From contig CANJJI010000015.1 of assembly GCA_947474545.1 (NCBI GenBank), forward strand, positions 1 through 49,300: 49,300 nucleotides of DNA. The letters run 5' to 3'. Source of the stretch: Beijerinckiaceae bacterium. GTDB lineage: Bacteria > Pseudomonadota > Alphaproteobacteria > Rhizobiales > Beijerinckiaceae. Positions 34,989 through 44,286 of this stretch are shown piece after piece. The stretch's first letter is position 1, and each line of letters begins with the position of its first letter. The notes under the pieces were generated by a model that made no database searches, was not told where the DNA came from, and worked only from the letters and a program-made list of their open reading frames with translations. The translations under genes and the position numbers were made by a program.

Positions 34989-36005
34989 ATGAAGTTTGCA
35001 GCTATCGCAGGAGCAATGCTCCTGGGTCTGGGATTGGCGGCGTCGCCCGCCCTTGCGCAAAAGCCGGAGAAATCTCGCGTCACGCTGGGCGTTGGCGGCA
35101 AGGCGCTGCTTTATTATCTGCCGCTTACAATTGCCGAACAGAAGGGCTTTTTCAAAGAACAGGGCCTTGAGGTCGAGATACAGGATTTTGCCGGTGGTGC
35201 ACGGTCGCTGCAAGCCCTCGTCGGTGGCTCTGTCGATATGGTCACCGGAGCTTACGAGCATACAATCCGTATGCAGGCGCGTTCGCAGGATATTCGCGCC
35301 GTGTTGGAACTTGGGCGCTTTCCGGCGATCAGCGTGATGGTGAAAAAGGGCGTGAAATGGGACAGCCCGGCTGACTTCAAAGGCATGACCATCGGGGTGA
35401 CCGCGCCTGGCTCGTCAACAAACATGCTGGCGCAATTTGCCATGGCGCAGGCAGGGCTCGCTCCCAATGCCGCAGCTTTTGTGGGCATAGGCTCGTCGGC
35501 CTCGGCGCTGGCTGCTGTGCAAAAGGGCGAAATTCAGGCGCTATCGCATCTTGAGCCCGTGACCTCTTTTCTCGAACGTTCGGGCGAGGTTCGTGTCGTG
35601 ATCGATACGCGCACGGAGGCAGGTACGCGCGCGCTCTTCGGTGGTTCAAATCCCGCGGCTGTGCTCTATCTCCGGGCCGAGTTCATCAAGGACAATCCGA
35701 ACACCGTGCAGGCGGCCACCAATGCGCTCTACAAGGCGTTGCAATGGCTGAAAACTGCCAGCCCGGAAGATGTGGCCAATGCAGTGCCGCCAAACTATTT
35801 GCTGGGCGACCGTGAGCTTTATGTGCTGGCCGCGAAAAACTCTCTCGCCTCCTATTCGCAGACGGGCATCGTACCTAGGGAAGGCATGGAATCGACACTG
35901 GCCATGCTGCAGAAATTTGAGGCTTCCCTCAAGGATGTGAAACTTGATCTGAGCACAACCTTCGTGGATACGTTTGCGAAAAAGGCTGCAGCGCAGGTGA
36001 AATAA
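34989..36005 (+). CDS. NitT/TauT-family ABC importer, periplasmic receptor (NMT1/SsuA-like)
   Basis: 338 residues with a signal peptide (MKFAAIAGAMLLGLGLAASPALA). The two-lobe receptor of the NMT1/THI5 or SsuA kind shows YLPLTIAEQKGFFKEQGLEVEIQDFAGGARSLQAL, then GGSVDMVTGAYEHTIRMQARSQD, typical of sulfonate, nitrate or pyrimidine-precursor receptors. The ligand cannot be read. A GGGAGG site is just upstream, 31 bases behind the permease stop, so it is the third gene of the importer operon. The PhzF gene follows after 19 bases. Confidence 0.9.
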   Translation: MKFAAIAGAMLLGLGLAASPALAQKPEKSRVTLGVGGKALLYYLPLTIAEQKGFFKEQGLEVEIQDFAGGARSLQALVGGSVDMVTGAYEHTIRMQARSQDIRAVLELGRFPAISVMVKKGVKWDSPADFKGMTIGVTAPGSSTNMLAQFAMAQAGLAPNAAAFVGIGSSASALAAVQKGEIQALSHLEPVTSFLERSGEVRVVIDTRTEAGTRALFGGSNPAAVLYLRAEFIKDNPNTVQAATNALYKALQWLKTASPEDVANAVPPNYLLGDRELYVLAAKNSLASYSQTGIVPREGMESTLAMLQKFEASLKDVKLDLSTTFVDTFAKKAAAQVK

Positions 36006-36024
36006 GAACGCATCGAACGCCGGC

Positions 36025-36939
36025 ATGCGTCTCAAATTCTATACTCTTGATGTCTTCACGGACAAGCGGCTGGCGGGCAATCCGCTGGCTGTTGTGCGCG
36101 GTGCTGACGGGCTGGATGCGTCGCGCATGCAAGCGATCGCGCGTGAGTTCAATCTCTCCGAAACTGTGTTTCTCCTGAACCCGCGCGATCCCGTGAACAC
36201 AGCGCGCGCGCGTATCTTCACACCTTCGGCGGAATTGCCGTTTGCCGGTCATCCAACCATTGGCGCGGCTGTCCTGATCGCCGAACTTGATGCGCCCGAA
36301 TTGCTGGGCGGACAGGAATTGCAGATTGTCATCGAGGAGCAAATCGGGCCTGTTACGTGCAGTGTACGCCGTCCGAAAGGCAAGGCGCCGCGGGCGCAGT
36401 TCGCCGTCCCGCAATTGCCCGAGTGGCTGGGCGATGGCGATGGCGATGTCACGGCCGTTGCTGAGGCGCTTGGCCTATCTGATGAGGATATCGGTTTTGA
36501 TGCCCATCGCCCGGTGATGTATTCAGCAGGCGTAGGATTTACCTTTGTGCCTGTGCGTACGCTTGAAGCGATCGGGCGGGCGCGGGCGAACCTGTCTTTA
36601 TGGGATCGGGCCATAGGCCCGCAGGGTCATGCCGCCGCATATCTTTACACGCGCGAAGTGACAGATGAAAAAAGCCATGTTCATGCGCGCATGTTTTCGC
36701 CCGGGTTGGGCATCGCCGAAGATCCTGCGACCGGATCCGCTGCGGCTGCATTTGCTGGCGTGGCCATGGAATTCGAGCAGCCTGAAGATGGCGAACACGT
36801 GTTGGTGATCGAGCAGGGCATCGAGATGGGGCGGCCCAGCCAGATTGTTCTCACGATGGATGTGCAAAACGGTGTGTTGGCGGGCGCCTCCATCGGTGGT
36901 TCAGCATTGATCGTGTCGCGCGGCGAGATCGAAGTCTGA
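36025..36939 (+). CDS. PhzF-family isomerase-like protein
   Basis: 304 residues. Family motifs are [16 protein letters not shown] at the N-terminus, [12 protein letters not shown] with the catalytic Glu (about residue 45), [21 protein letters not shown], and [14 protein letters not shown] closing the second half of the pseudo-symmetric diaminopimelate-epimerase-like fold. PhzF itself isomerises a phenazine precursor, but most relatives have unknown substrates. No phz genes are here. It is in the operon behind the ABC importer, and its TGA shares one base with the next start (TGATG at 36937). Confidence 0.9.
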   Translation: MRLKFYTLDVFTDKRLAGNPLAVVRGADGLDASRMQAIAREFNLSETVFLLNPRDPVNTARARIFTPSAELPFAGHPTIGAAVLIAELDAPELLGGQELQIVIEEQIGPVTCSVRRPKGKAPRAQFAVPQLPEWLGDGDGDVTAVAEALGLSDEDIGFDAHRPVMYSAGVGFTFVPVRTLEAIGRARANLSLWDRAIGPQGHAAAYLYTREVTDEKSHVHARMFSPGLGIAEDPATGSAAAAFAGVAMEFEQPEDGEHVLVIEQGIEMGRPSQIVLTMDVQNGVLAGASIGGSALIVSRGEIEV

Positions 36940-37658
36940 TGTCCGCCGCTATTTCAATTCACCATGTGGAATCACTCGACTGTATGGTCGAGCCCTTTGC
37001 GTGGCCTTTCGCGCAAGAGCAGGAGAGCGAGATTGCCGCCCATTGGGAAAAGCTTTGTGAGCGGCAACCTGCACTTTACGACGGACGTGTTCTGCTGATG
37101 CATGCTTGTGACATCGTGCCGGCCGGTGCGAAGCTGCAACTGCGGGCGCGTCATTTTGAGACCGGCTTCAAATCCTTCATCGCATGGCGCGATTTCGGAT
37201 TTCCGGATGTGTCAGTGCGCAACTGCTTTTCGATGGCGGCTCTGCGCGGCGCTGATGGCGCGTTCCTGCTGGGCGTTATGGGCGCTCATACTTCGAATGC
37301 GGGGCAGATCTATTTTCCCGCGGGTACGCCTGATCCCGGCGATATCGTGGATGGTGACCGGCTGGATTTGGCCGGCAGCGCGATGCGCGAGCTCGCTGAG
37401 GAAACCGGTATTGACGCTGGCAGCCTTGAAGTTGCCGGGGACTGGTCGATTGTAGATGCGGGGCCGCGCCTTGGCTGCATGAAGCTGATGCAATCGGCCG
37501 AGGATGCGAACAGCTTGCGTAAGCGCATAGAGACGTTCCTAGCGGGGCAGGACAGGCCGGAATTATCCGGCATTCATATCGTGCGGACACGAGCTGACCT
37601 TATTCCCGCACGTATGCCGGAGTTCATGCTGGCCTGGCTTGACGCCAACCTGCCCTGA
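36939..37658 (+). CDS. NUDIX-domain hydrolase
   Basis: 239 residues. After an N-terminal part unlike standard NUDIX proteins (about 1-100), the NUDIX region includes GQIYFPAGTPDPGDIVDGDRL and RELAEETGID, that is, the REuxEExGu core. The preceding Gx5E part of the signature is not intact (a Leu or Asp occupies the Glu position), so catalysis may be altered. The last 70 residues form a mixed helix-strand tail. It starts at the last base of the PhzF stop, so the two are translated together and may share a substrate pathway. Confidence 0.83.
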   Translation: MSAAISIHHVESLDCMVEPFAWPFAQEQESEIAAHWEKLCERQPALYDGRVLLMHACDIVPAGAKLQLRARHFETGFKSFIAWRDFGFPDVSVRNCFSMAALRGADGAFLLGVMGAHTSNAGQIYFPAGTPDPGDIVDGDRLDLAGSAMRELAEETGIDAGSLEVAGDWSIVDAGPRLGCMKLMQSAEDANSLRKRIETFLAGQDRPELSGIHIVRTRADLIPARMPEFMLAWLDANLP

Positions 37659-38030
37659 TCAGCCGGGATAACCATGGCGCGCGCGGCTGGCGCGGACCAA
37701 TGCGCTGGCCTGACCGGCATTGCCGCTTGCGCAAGCGGCGCGGGCCTGAGCGATTTCACCTTGAATCTGATCGTAAACTGATTTCGAGACGTGACCAGTC
37801 TTCAGGTCGTTGTCCTGAATGGCGGCCCAGCGTGCGACTTCACCCTGGCAGCCACTGGCTTCCGGCAGAGTGAAGCCCTGAGGCGTCACGCCCGCAGGCG
37901 TATTGCGATAGGGATCGGCAGCTGCGGCTTGCGGTGCGGAAGTCGCGACAGCCTGGGGCTGCGTGGAATTGCAGGCGGCGAGAGCGAGCGTAAAGCCAAT
38001 TGTTACCAGGGGCAGGGTGCGCATCATCAT
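37659..38030 (-). CDS. Putative small lipoprotein
   Basis: 123 residues from ATG 38030, chosen because GGAG lies 8 bases upstream and the leader peptide then starts MMMRTLPLV. The lipobox is LALAACNS with the acylated Cys. A Gln/Ala-rich linker follows, and then a helical domain (CQGEVARWAAIQDNDLKTGHV, ending ASALVRASRARHGYPG). I do not recognise a family. It converges directly on the NUDIX gene, with stop codons abutting (37658/37659). Confidence 0.75.
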   Translation of the reverse strand: MMMRTLPLVTIGFTLALAACNSTQPQAVATSAPQAAAADPYRNTPAGVTPQGFTLPEASGCQGEVARWAAIQDNDLKTGHVSKSVYDQIQGEIAQARAACASGNAGQASALVRASRARHGYPG

Positions 38031-38126
38031 AAGACTGTCTCCGAAACTGCAGGCCAAAATGCGAAGCGATTGAGCCGTATATTAGCGGGGGCGGTTGCAA
38101 AGCTCAATCGCTTCGGTGAATGGAGC

Positions 38127-39119
38127 CTATTGCGGTTCGATGCCTAGGTCGGCTGTGGTTTTCTTCCAGAGCGCCATCTGATCGTTGAGAATTTTCACAG
38201 CGTCCTGTGGCGTACCAAGGCCCTTGTCATCGATTTCAAATCCGAGTTTGGGCACTGTCGCACGGACCTTTTCGTCCCTCACAGCAGCGTTCAGGGCCGT
38301 ATTCATTCGCGATACAATCTCGGGCGACGTGCCCGCGGGGGCCATGACCATGAACCAGCCGGAATAATCAAAGCCGGGGATCGTCGCAGAGGCCAGCGGC
38401 ACATCCGGCAAAGCTCCAACGGGCGTCGCAGCTGCGCTGGCAATCGCCCGCAACTTGCCTTCGCGCACGAGACCTTCCACGAGCGAAACCGAGAAGACGC
38501 CGGCTTCAAAGCGGCCGGCCACAAGATCCTGCGCGCCAGACACAAGATTTGGATAGGGAACGGGAACCAATTGCATGCCCGTGCCTTTGTTCAGAGCCAG
38601 TGCGGTCACGCCGGCCAGGCTGCGCGGACCGTCGACGCCTATAGAAAGCTTACCCGGCGTTTTCTTTTCCAGCGCGATCAATTCGGGCAGCGTCTTGGCC
38701 GCCACCTGTGGATTGACGACAATCAACTGGCTGCTGCGGCCTATAAATGCGACGGGCGCAAAATCCTTGATGGGATCATAGGGCAGGGCCTTCATCATGA
38801 AGGGATTGGTGACCAGCGCTGCCGACGTTGCGAAGAAAAATGTATGGCCATCAGGCGCCGCGCGGGCAGCGGCTACGGAGCCAACAACATTGCCGCCGCC
38901 GGGCTTGTTTTCCGTTATGACGCCCTGTTTGAATTCGCCACTCAGGCGCTCGGCCAGAAGACGCGAGAGAATATCCGGGCTGGTGCCTGCGGGCTGCGAA
39001 ACGATAATGGTGATCGTGCGTTGTGGCCAGCTTTGCGCAATGGCGGTTGATGCAAGCTGCGGAAGCGCGAGCATTGCTGCGGCAGCAATTGCTGTTTGAA
39101 GTTTACGTTTTCTGTGCAT
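38127..39119 (-). CDS. Bug/TctC-family periplasmic solute receptor
   Basis: 330 residues from ATG 39119, with GGGAG 7 bases ahead and a signal peptide ending ASTAIAQ before SWPQRTITIIV. Typical Bug features are the WPxR.I.[LIV]IV start, PGGGNVVGSVAAARAAPDGHTFFF (the A.PDGYT-like ligand loop) and LPYDPIKDFAPVAFIG. These receptors feed tripartite tricarboxylate transporters (TctAB), which are not seen in the window. It is the only member of this family here on the minus strand and is divergent from the propeller gene. Confidence 0.9.
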   Translation of the reverse strand: MHRKRKLQTAIAAAAMLALPQLASTAIAQSWPQRTITIIVSQPAGTSPDILSRLLAERLSGEFKQGVITENKPGGGNVVGSVAAARAAPDGHTFFFATSAALVTNPFMMKALPYDPIKDFAPVAFIGRSSQLIVVNPQVAAKTLPELIALEKKTPGKLSIGVDGPRSLAGVTALALNKGTGMQLVPVPYPNLVSGAQDLVAGRFEAGVFSVSLVEGLVREGKLRAIASAAATPVGALPDVPLASATIPGFDYSGWFMVMAPAGTSPEIVSRMNTALNAAVRDEKVRATVPKLGFEIDDKGLGTPQDAVKILNDQMALWKKTTADLGIEPQ

Positions 39120-39257
39120 GTCGCCACTCCCCCTTGTTCGATTATAAAAATAGCTGGTTTCCAGTGGATCGTGCAAGCGGCGTGAAATCAGCCTTGCTTA
39201 TTTGACATGAAAGCTGCGCTACACCTATCGTGCTAATGAAAAGCGCGGTGTATTGAT

Positions 39258-40190
39258 ATGCAATACATCACGATGATTTATCACAGGGAGACGGGGCGCT
39301 TGGTTACCATTCGCGAATATCGCATACCCACGCCGGATGCACGGCCCTATATCTGCGCCGAAGGCGCTGACGGCAATCTCTGGTTCTGCGAAAGCGGCGC
39401 TTCGAAGGTAGGTTGCTTTAACCTGACCGACCATTCATTCAACGAATTTGAATTGCCGACGCCGAACGCAATGCCAATCGGTATGATCGGCGGCGCCAAC
39501 CGTGACATGTGGTTCTGTGAAAAGGCGGCTAACAAGATCGGCCATATCACGCTGGAGGGCGTCATTCGCGAATTCGAGATTGCGACGCCGAAATCTGGAC
39601 CTGATGGAATCATGCTCGGGCCGGATGGCAATGTCTGGTTTTCGATGACGGAAACAAGCCGCATTGGACGCATCACGCCCGCTGGCGTTATCACGGAATT
39701 CGAAGCGGGCATTCCACGCGGTTGCAAGCCGTTGTCTGTCGTCGTGCGAGATGGCGCATTGTGGTTCAGTCAGGCGGCAGGCGATAGCGTTGGCCGTATC
39801 ACGGTGGATGGCGTGGTCAGCGAATATCCCATACCCACCAAGGGCTCCCAGCCGCGCGCGATGACTGTGCATCCCGATGGCAGCATCTGGTTTGTGCAGA
39901 CAAGCTCTAACAGTCTCGGGCGCGTCGATCGCGATGGGCACATTACCGAACATAAAGTGACGACACCCGAGGCCTCTTTGCGCGGCGTCTGCACAACGGC
40001 GGATGGCGACGTCTGGGCGACAGAAAATTTCGCCAACAAGATTGCGCATATGTCTGCGGATGGCCGGATGATTGGCGAATACGATATTCCGACAAAGGAC
40101 AGCGGGGCGCGCTGCATCGCCACTACGTCGGGCGGGCGCATTTTCTTCACGCAACACGACAGTGGAAGCATCGGTGAAGTTGTTCGTTGA
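39258..40190 (+). CDS. Seven-bladed propeller protein resembling virginiamycin B lyase (Vgb)
   Basis: 310 residues made of seven Vgb/SMP30-like blades of about 42 residues. The recurring unit is P.[AGS].P.GI...DG.[LIV]WF.[EQ]....[KS][IVL]G.[IV]. I see it begin around residues 32, 74, 116, 158, 200, 242 and 283. There is no signal peptide. The two conserved Vgb catalytic histidines should fall in the blade-loop positions of the sixth and seventh repeats, where I read SLRGV and GARCI. Lyase activity is therefore unlikely, and a sensing or binding role among receptor genes is more plausible. The start could also be ATG 39273. Confidence 0.84.
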   Translation: MQYITMIYHRETGRLVTIREYRIPTPDARPYICAEGADGNLWFCESGASKVGCFNLTDHSFNEFELPTPNAMPIGMIGGANRDMWFCEKAANKIGHITLEGVIREFEIATPKSGPDGIMLGPDGNVWFSMTETSRIGRITPAGVITEFEAGIPRGCKPLSVVVRDGALWFSQAAGDSVGRITVDGVVSEYPIPTKGSQPRAMTVHPDGSIWFVQTSSNSLGRVDRDGHITEHKVTTPEASLRGVCTTADGDVWATENFANKIAHMSADGRMIGEYDIPTKDSGARCIATTSGGRIFFTQHDSGSIGEVVR

Positions 40191-40226
40191 TTTGCAACAA
40201 CGATAATCACGCATGGGAGAGCAGAC

Positions 40227-41210
40227 ATGAAGAAGCTGACAAGCGCTGCATTCGCCTTGGCTGCGTGGGCGGGATTGATCGCGCCCGCAGCGGCGCAATC
40301 CTATCCTGATCGTCCGGTCAAACTTATCGTTTCCATCGCCGCTGGCAGCGTCACTGATGTCATCATGCGCATGATGGATAAGGAACTCGCGCCCCGCCTT
40401 GGGCAATCCATGATTATCGAGAACAAGGGCGGGGCAAGCGGCATTCTCGCTGCACAGGCCTGCAAGGCCTCGCCGCCTGATGGTTATACATTGTGCGTGA
40501 TCTATCACAGCACGCTGTCGTTCAATCCGCTGCTGTTCAACAAGTTGCCCTATGACGCCGACAAGGATTTTGATCTGATTACGCGCCTGTTCTTCCTTGT
40601 TGAAGGAATTGCTGTTTCAGGAGCATCAGGCATCAAATCGGTTGAAGAACTGAAGGCGCAGGCTCTTGCCAAGCCTGCCGCGTTCAATCTGGGTACTCTG
40701 GGCAATGGGTCATTTCCCGAATTGTTTTTGAAGTGGCTCAACAACCAATGGGGCACACAGATCGCCGGTGTGCCGTTTCGTGGCGGCGGGCCGGTTGCGC
40801 AGGCGCTGGCCGCTGGCGATTTGCAAATCGCGAATATGGGCATCGGGAATTTTCTGCCGCTTGTACAGGGTGGTCAGGTGAGGATTTTGGCGGTTGGCGC
40901 ACCCAAGCGATCCACTCTGCTGCCCGATGTTCCCACGTTCGAAGAAGTCGGGCTTGGCGGTTACAAGGGCCGGGGATGGTGGGGGCTTGCTGCGCCGGCT
41001 GGAACGCCGCGCGCCGCGGTCGACAAGATGAATGCCGAGTTCACCAAATTGCTCAAAGAGCCGAAATTCATGGAGCAACTTGAAAAGCAGGCCACGCTTT
41101 CAGCACCGACGACGCCCGGAGAGTTTGTGGCTTTCGTGAAGGAGGACCGGCAGGCGGCTCAGGCTCTGATCAAGCTCGCGAACACGGCGCGCGAAGATTA
41201 TACGCCCTGA
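40227..41210 (+). CDS. Bug/TctC-family periplasmic solute receptor
   Basis: 327 residues. GGGAGAGCAGAC precedes the ATG. The signal peptide runs to LIAPAAAQ, and the mature part starts SYPDRPVKLIVSIAAGSVTDV. The family loop is MIIENKGGASGILAAQACKASPPDGYTLCV, with LPYDADKDFDLIT and FRGGGPVAQALAAGDLQI. An extra Cys pair (ACKASPPDGYTLC) may form a disulfide in the ligand loop. First gene of a plus-strand receptor run. Ligand likely a carboxylate, not identifiable. Confidence 0.9.
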   Translation: MKKLTSAAFALAAWAGLIAPAAAQSYPDRPVKLIVSIAAGSVTDVIMRMMDKELAPRLGQSMIIENKGGASGILAAQACKASPPDGYTLCVIYHSTLSFNPLLFNKLPYDADKDFDLITRLFFLVEGIAVSGASGIKSVEELKAQALAKPAAFNLGTLGNGSFPELFLKWLNNQWGTQIAGVPFRGGGPVAQALAAGDLQIANMGIGNFLPLVQGGQVRILAVGAPKRSTLLPDVPTFEEVGLGGYKGRGWWGLAAPAGTPRAAVDKMNAEFTKLLKEPKFMEQLEKQATLSAPTTPGEFVAFVKEDRQAAQALIKLANTAREDYTP

Positions 41211-41298
41211 TTGTCTGTAGGCGATGTTTGCACATGAGCCTCACTCGACCTAAGCTGAGACAACTTGTGAGGGCAGGTTGAATCAGGGAGGGATAAGC

Positions 41299-42264
41299 GT
41301 GAGGGATCCTTATCGTGTGGGCATCGTCTTGGCAGTTGCATTCGCTGCATACGGCGCTCAGGCGCAGAACTATCCGGACAGACCGTTGCGTCTTGTTGTC
41401 CCGCAACCAGCGGGTGGCGGTTACGATCTGGTTGGCCGTATCGCAGCGGATAAACTCACGCAATTGCTGGGTCAGAGCGTCATCGTCGAAAACAAGACTG
41501 GAGCAGGAACGCGCGCAGGCACCGACTTTGTCGCCAAGGCCCCTGCCGATGGTTACACGCTGCTGATTGGTGCGCCGCCTAACATTGTTTTCAATCAGGC
41601 GCTTTACAAGGATTTGCCGCACGATCCGCAGAAGGATTTCACACCCGCTGGTCTGTTTGTCGCGTTCACCTATACGCTGGTGAGCCGGAAAGATCTGCCG
41701 GTGAAAACACTGCAAGAACTGGTGTCTTTCGCGAAGGCCAATCCGGACAAGGTGACGTATGCATCAGGCGGGCTCGGTACGGGGCAGCATATTGCGATGG
41801 CGGTCCTCTCCAATCTGGCAGGGATCAAAACCGTGCATGTGCCTTATCGCGGCGCGCAACAGGCCTATCAGGATGTGATTGCGGGACGGGTGGATCTGTT
41901 CTTCGACAATGTGACTACCGCCCGGCCGCTGGTTGATGGCGGGCAGGTGAAGGCCATTGCAACTTCAGCCAACAAGCGCGTGGCGGTTCACCCGGATCTG
42001 CCGACCGTGCGCGAAACCGGCGTTGCCGACTTCGCGCTTGAAACCTGGTTCGGTGTTTTCGTTCACTCAGCAACGCCCAAGCCAATCGTCGAACGTCTGC
42101 GGGCAGAAATGCGCAAGATTGGCGCGATGCCTGACGTGATAGAGCGTTTCTCGAAAATGGGCGCCACGCCGATCAATCCGAGCATCGAAGACACCGAGAA
42201 ACTCGTGCACGACGAAATCCTGCTTTGGAAGAAATTGCTGCAGGATGCGGGTGTTGAAGGTTAA
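41299..42264 (+). CDS. Bug/TctC-family periplasmic solute receptor (tandem member A)
   Basis: 321 residues from GTG 41299, which has GGGAGGGA 6 bases upstream. The frame is open to a TTG at 41278 but that start has no ribosome site. The signal peptide ends GAQAQ, then NYPDRPLRLVVPQPAGGGYDLV. The loop VENKTGAGTRAGTDFVAKAPADGYT and the VPYRGAQQAYQDVIAGRVDLFF segment are almost repeated in the next two genes, so these three arose by tandem duplication. The TAA shares its last base with an in-frame ATG of the next frame (42264). Confidence 0.92.
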   Translation: MRDPYRVGIVLAVAFAAYGAQAQNYPDRPLRLVVPQPAGGGYDLVGRIAADKLTQLLGQSVIVENKTGAGTRAGTDFVAKAPADGYTLLIGAPPNIVFNQALYKDLPHDPQKDFTPAGLFVAFTYTLVSRKDLPVKTLQELVSFAKANPDKVTYASGGLGTGQHIAMAVLSNLAGIKTVHVPYRGAQQAYQDVIAGRVDLFFDNVTTARPLVDGGQVKAIATSANKRVAVHPDLPTVRETGVADFALETWFGVFVHSATPKPIVERLRAEMRKIGAMPDVIERFSKMGATPINPSIEDTEKLVHDEILLWKKLLQDAGVEG

Positions 42265-42278
42265 TGGGGAGGCGGGCG

Positions 42279-43253
42279 ATGGGAACTTCGGCACGTGCAT
42301 TGATTTTCGCAACATCTCTACTGGCGTTAATGCCTGTAAACGCTTATGCGCAAAACTGGCCTGATCACGCGATCAAATTCGTTGTGCCGCAACCGCCGGG
42401 CGGCGGTTTCGATACAATGGCGCGGCTGATGGCTGACAAGCTGCAGCAACAATTGGGACAAAGTATCGTCGTCGAAAATCGCACCGGCGCCGGCACGCGC
42501 GCGGGGACCGACTATGTCGCGAAGGCTTTACCGGACGGTTATACATGGCTGTTTGGCGGGCTCTCCAACATCGCACTCAATATGGGCCTGTATAAGGATT
42601 TACCCTATGACTCCCTGGCAGATTTCAAGCCGGTAGGGCTGGCGATGATTGGCTCTTACACGCTGATCACGCGCAATGAAGCGCCGCAGAAAACATTCGC
42701 CGAAGTCATGGCTTACGCAAAAGCCAATCCCGGCAAGCTGACCTATGCGTCCGCAGGCAAAGGCTCGGGCCAGCATATCGCCATGGCGGTCAGTGAAGCT
42801 CTGGCGGGGGTGCAGATGGTGCACGTGCCCTATCGTGGCGCCCAGGCCGCCTATCAGGACGTGATGGCCGGGCGTGTGGATTTGTTCTTTGATAGCACAG
42901 CAACGGCAAAGGCGCTTGTGGAAGGCGGCACTGTGCATGCCATTGCTGTCTCTGCGCGCAAACGGCTTGCATCGCTGGACAAGGTGCCAACGCTGAACGA
43001 AACCGGCGTCATCGATTTTGCCATGGAAAGCTGGTCTGGAATTTTCCTGCCTGCAAAAACTCCAGAGCCTATCCTTGGGCGTATGCGTCAGGAGATGGCG
43101 AAGATGATGGCTGATCCAGCCATGCAGCAGCGTATTCGCGGCATAGGGCAGGAGCCACTGCAGTTGTCGCCACGGGAAACAGATGCATTCGTACGCAATG
43201 AGGTTGAACGCTGGACCAAACAATTGCGCGATGCGGGATTAACAGGCGAATGA
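42279..43253 (+). CDS. Bug/TctC-family periplasmic solute receptor (tandem member B)
   Basis: 324 residues from ATG 42279 (GGGAGG about 6 bases upstream). An ATG at 42264 is in frame but has a poor site. The signal peptide ends NAYAQ before NWPDHAIKFVVPQPPGGGFD. The family loop is VENRTGAGTRAGTDYVAKALPDGYT, followed by VPYRGAQAAYQDVMAGRVDLFFDS. The divergence from member A is moderate and concentrated in the second half, consistent with separate ligands. Its TGA overlaps an ATG of the next frame (ATGA at 43250-43253). Confidence 0.92.
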   Translation: MGTSARALIFATSLLALMPVNAYAQNWPDHAIKFVVPQPPGGGFDTMARLMADKLQQQLGQSIVVENRTGAGTRAGTDYVAKALPDGYTWLFGGLSNIALNMGLYKDLPYDSLADFKPVGLAMIGSYTLITRNEAPQKTFAEVMAYAKANPGKLTYASAGKGSGQHIAMAVSEALAGVQMVHVPYRGAQAAYQDVMAGRVDLFFDSTATAKALVEGGTVHAIAVSARKRLASLDKVPTLNETGVIDFAMESWSGIFLPAKTPEPILGRMRQEMAKMMADPAMQQRIRGIGQEPLQLSPRETDAFVRNEVERWTKQLRDAGLTGE

Positions 43254-43282
43254 AGAAATACCAGCCGCGGAGAGGGTCACTT

Positions 43283-44254
43283 ATGTTTTCAAAAGCGAAG
43301 ATCTGGCTAGGGGCGGCTATGATGGCCGTCGCGATCGCTTCCCCTGCGCTGGCACAGACGTGGCCGGACCGGCAGATCAAAATCATAGCACCTTCGGCCC
43401 CCGGCGGTGGCTTTGATCTGACTGCGCGAATGTTCGCGGACCGGCTTTCGAAGGCGCTGGGTGTGGGCGTCATCGTGGAAAACCGCACAGGCGCCGGTAC
43501 GCGCCTTGGCACGGAAATGGCGGCGCAGGCTGCGCCGGACGGATATACGCTGGTGATCGGCGCATTGCCGAACATGGTGCACAACACCGGCTTTTACAAA
43601 ACACTGCGCTTTGATCCTTTGAAGGATTTCGTCATTCTGGGCATTCCCGTGATGTTTTCCTACACGCTGGTTGTGCCGGCGGATTCGCAATTCAAGACGT
43701 TCAAGCAATTGGTTGATTACGCCCGGGCAAATCCGGAGAAGCTGAATTACGGCGGCGGCAAGGGCACGGGCCAGCAGGTTGGTACTGCCATCGTTGCTCA
43801 TATGGCCGGCCTGAAACTGACCTCGGTGCCCTATCGTGGCGCGCAGGCTGTTTATCAGGATTTGCTGTCGGGCCGCATCGATCTTTATTTCGATAATTCA
43901 TCTACGGCGCGGCCGCTTGTGGAAGGTGGACAGGTGCGTGCGCTGGTGGTCTCCGCCAAACAGCGGCTGCCGTTTCATCCCGACATCCCCACAGTGCGCG
44001 AGACCGGCGTGGCCGATTTCGATCAGGAAGGCTGGTTCGGCCTTTTCGCGCTGGCGGCGACACCCAAGCCCATTGTCGAAAGGCTCCGCGCGGAAATGCA
44101 GAAAATCACTGACAACCCCGAAGTTCGTGCATTCTGGGAGAAATCAGGTGGTGTGCCGCTTTCTATGAGCCTTGAAGCGCAGGAGAAAATGTTGCGGGAG
44201 GACCTGGTACGCTGGAAGAAAATGATCATCGACGCTGGCGAACAGCAGGAATAG
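43283..44254 (+). CDS. Bug/TctC-family periplasmic solute receptor (tandem member C)
   Basis: 323 residues from ATG 43283, behind GGAGAGGG at about 7 bases. The ATG at 43250 within the ATGA overlap would extend the protein by 11 residues and may be used for coupling. The signal peptide ends SPALAQ before TWPDRQIKIIAPSAPGGGFDLT. The loop is VENRTGAGTRLGTEMAAQAAPDGYT and the second motif VPYRGAQAVYQDLLSGRIDLYFDN. The last of three tandem duplicates. Confidence 0.92.
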   Translation: MFSKAKIWLGAAMMAVAIASPALAQTWPDRQIKIIAPSAPGGGFDLTARMFADRLSKALGVGVIVENRTGAGTRLGTEMAAQAAPDGYTLVIGALPNMVHNTGFYKTLRFDPLKDFVILGIPVMFSYTLVVPADSQFKTFKQLVDYARANPEKLNYGGGKGTGQQVGTAIVAHMAGLKLTSVPYRGAQAVYQDLLSGRIDLYFDNSSTARPLVEGGQVRALVVSAKQRLPFHPDIPTVRETGVADFDQEGWFGLFALAATPKPIVERLRAEMQKITDNPEVRAFWEKSGGVPLSMSLEAQEKMLREDLVRWKKMIIDAGEQQE

Positions 44255-44286
44255 CGCGCGGCTTTTTTGTTTCTATGGAGCTTAAT

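Noticed and set aside
39435-40508. Long open frame (357 residues) opposite the propeller gene
   Set aside because: It mirrors the repetitive blades and has no family motif. The plus-strand propeller explains the sequence.
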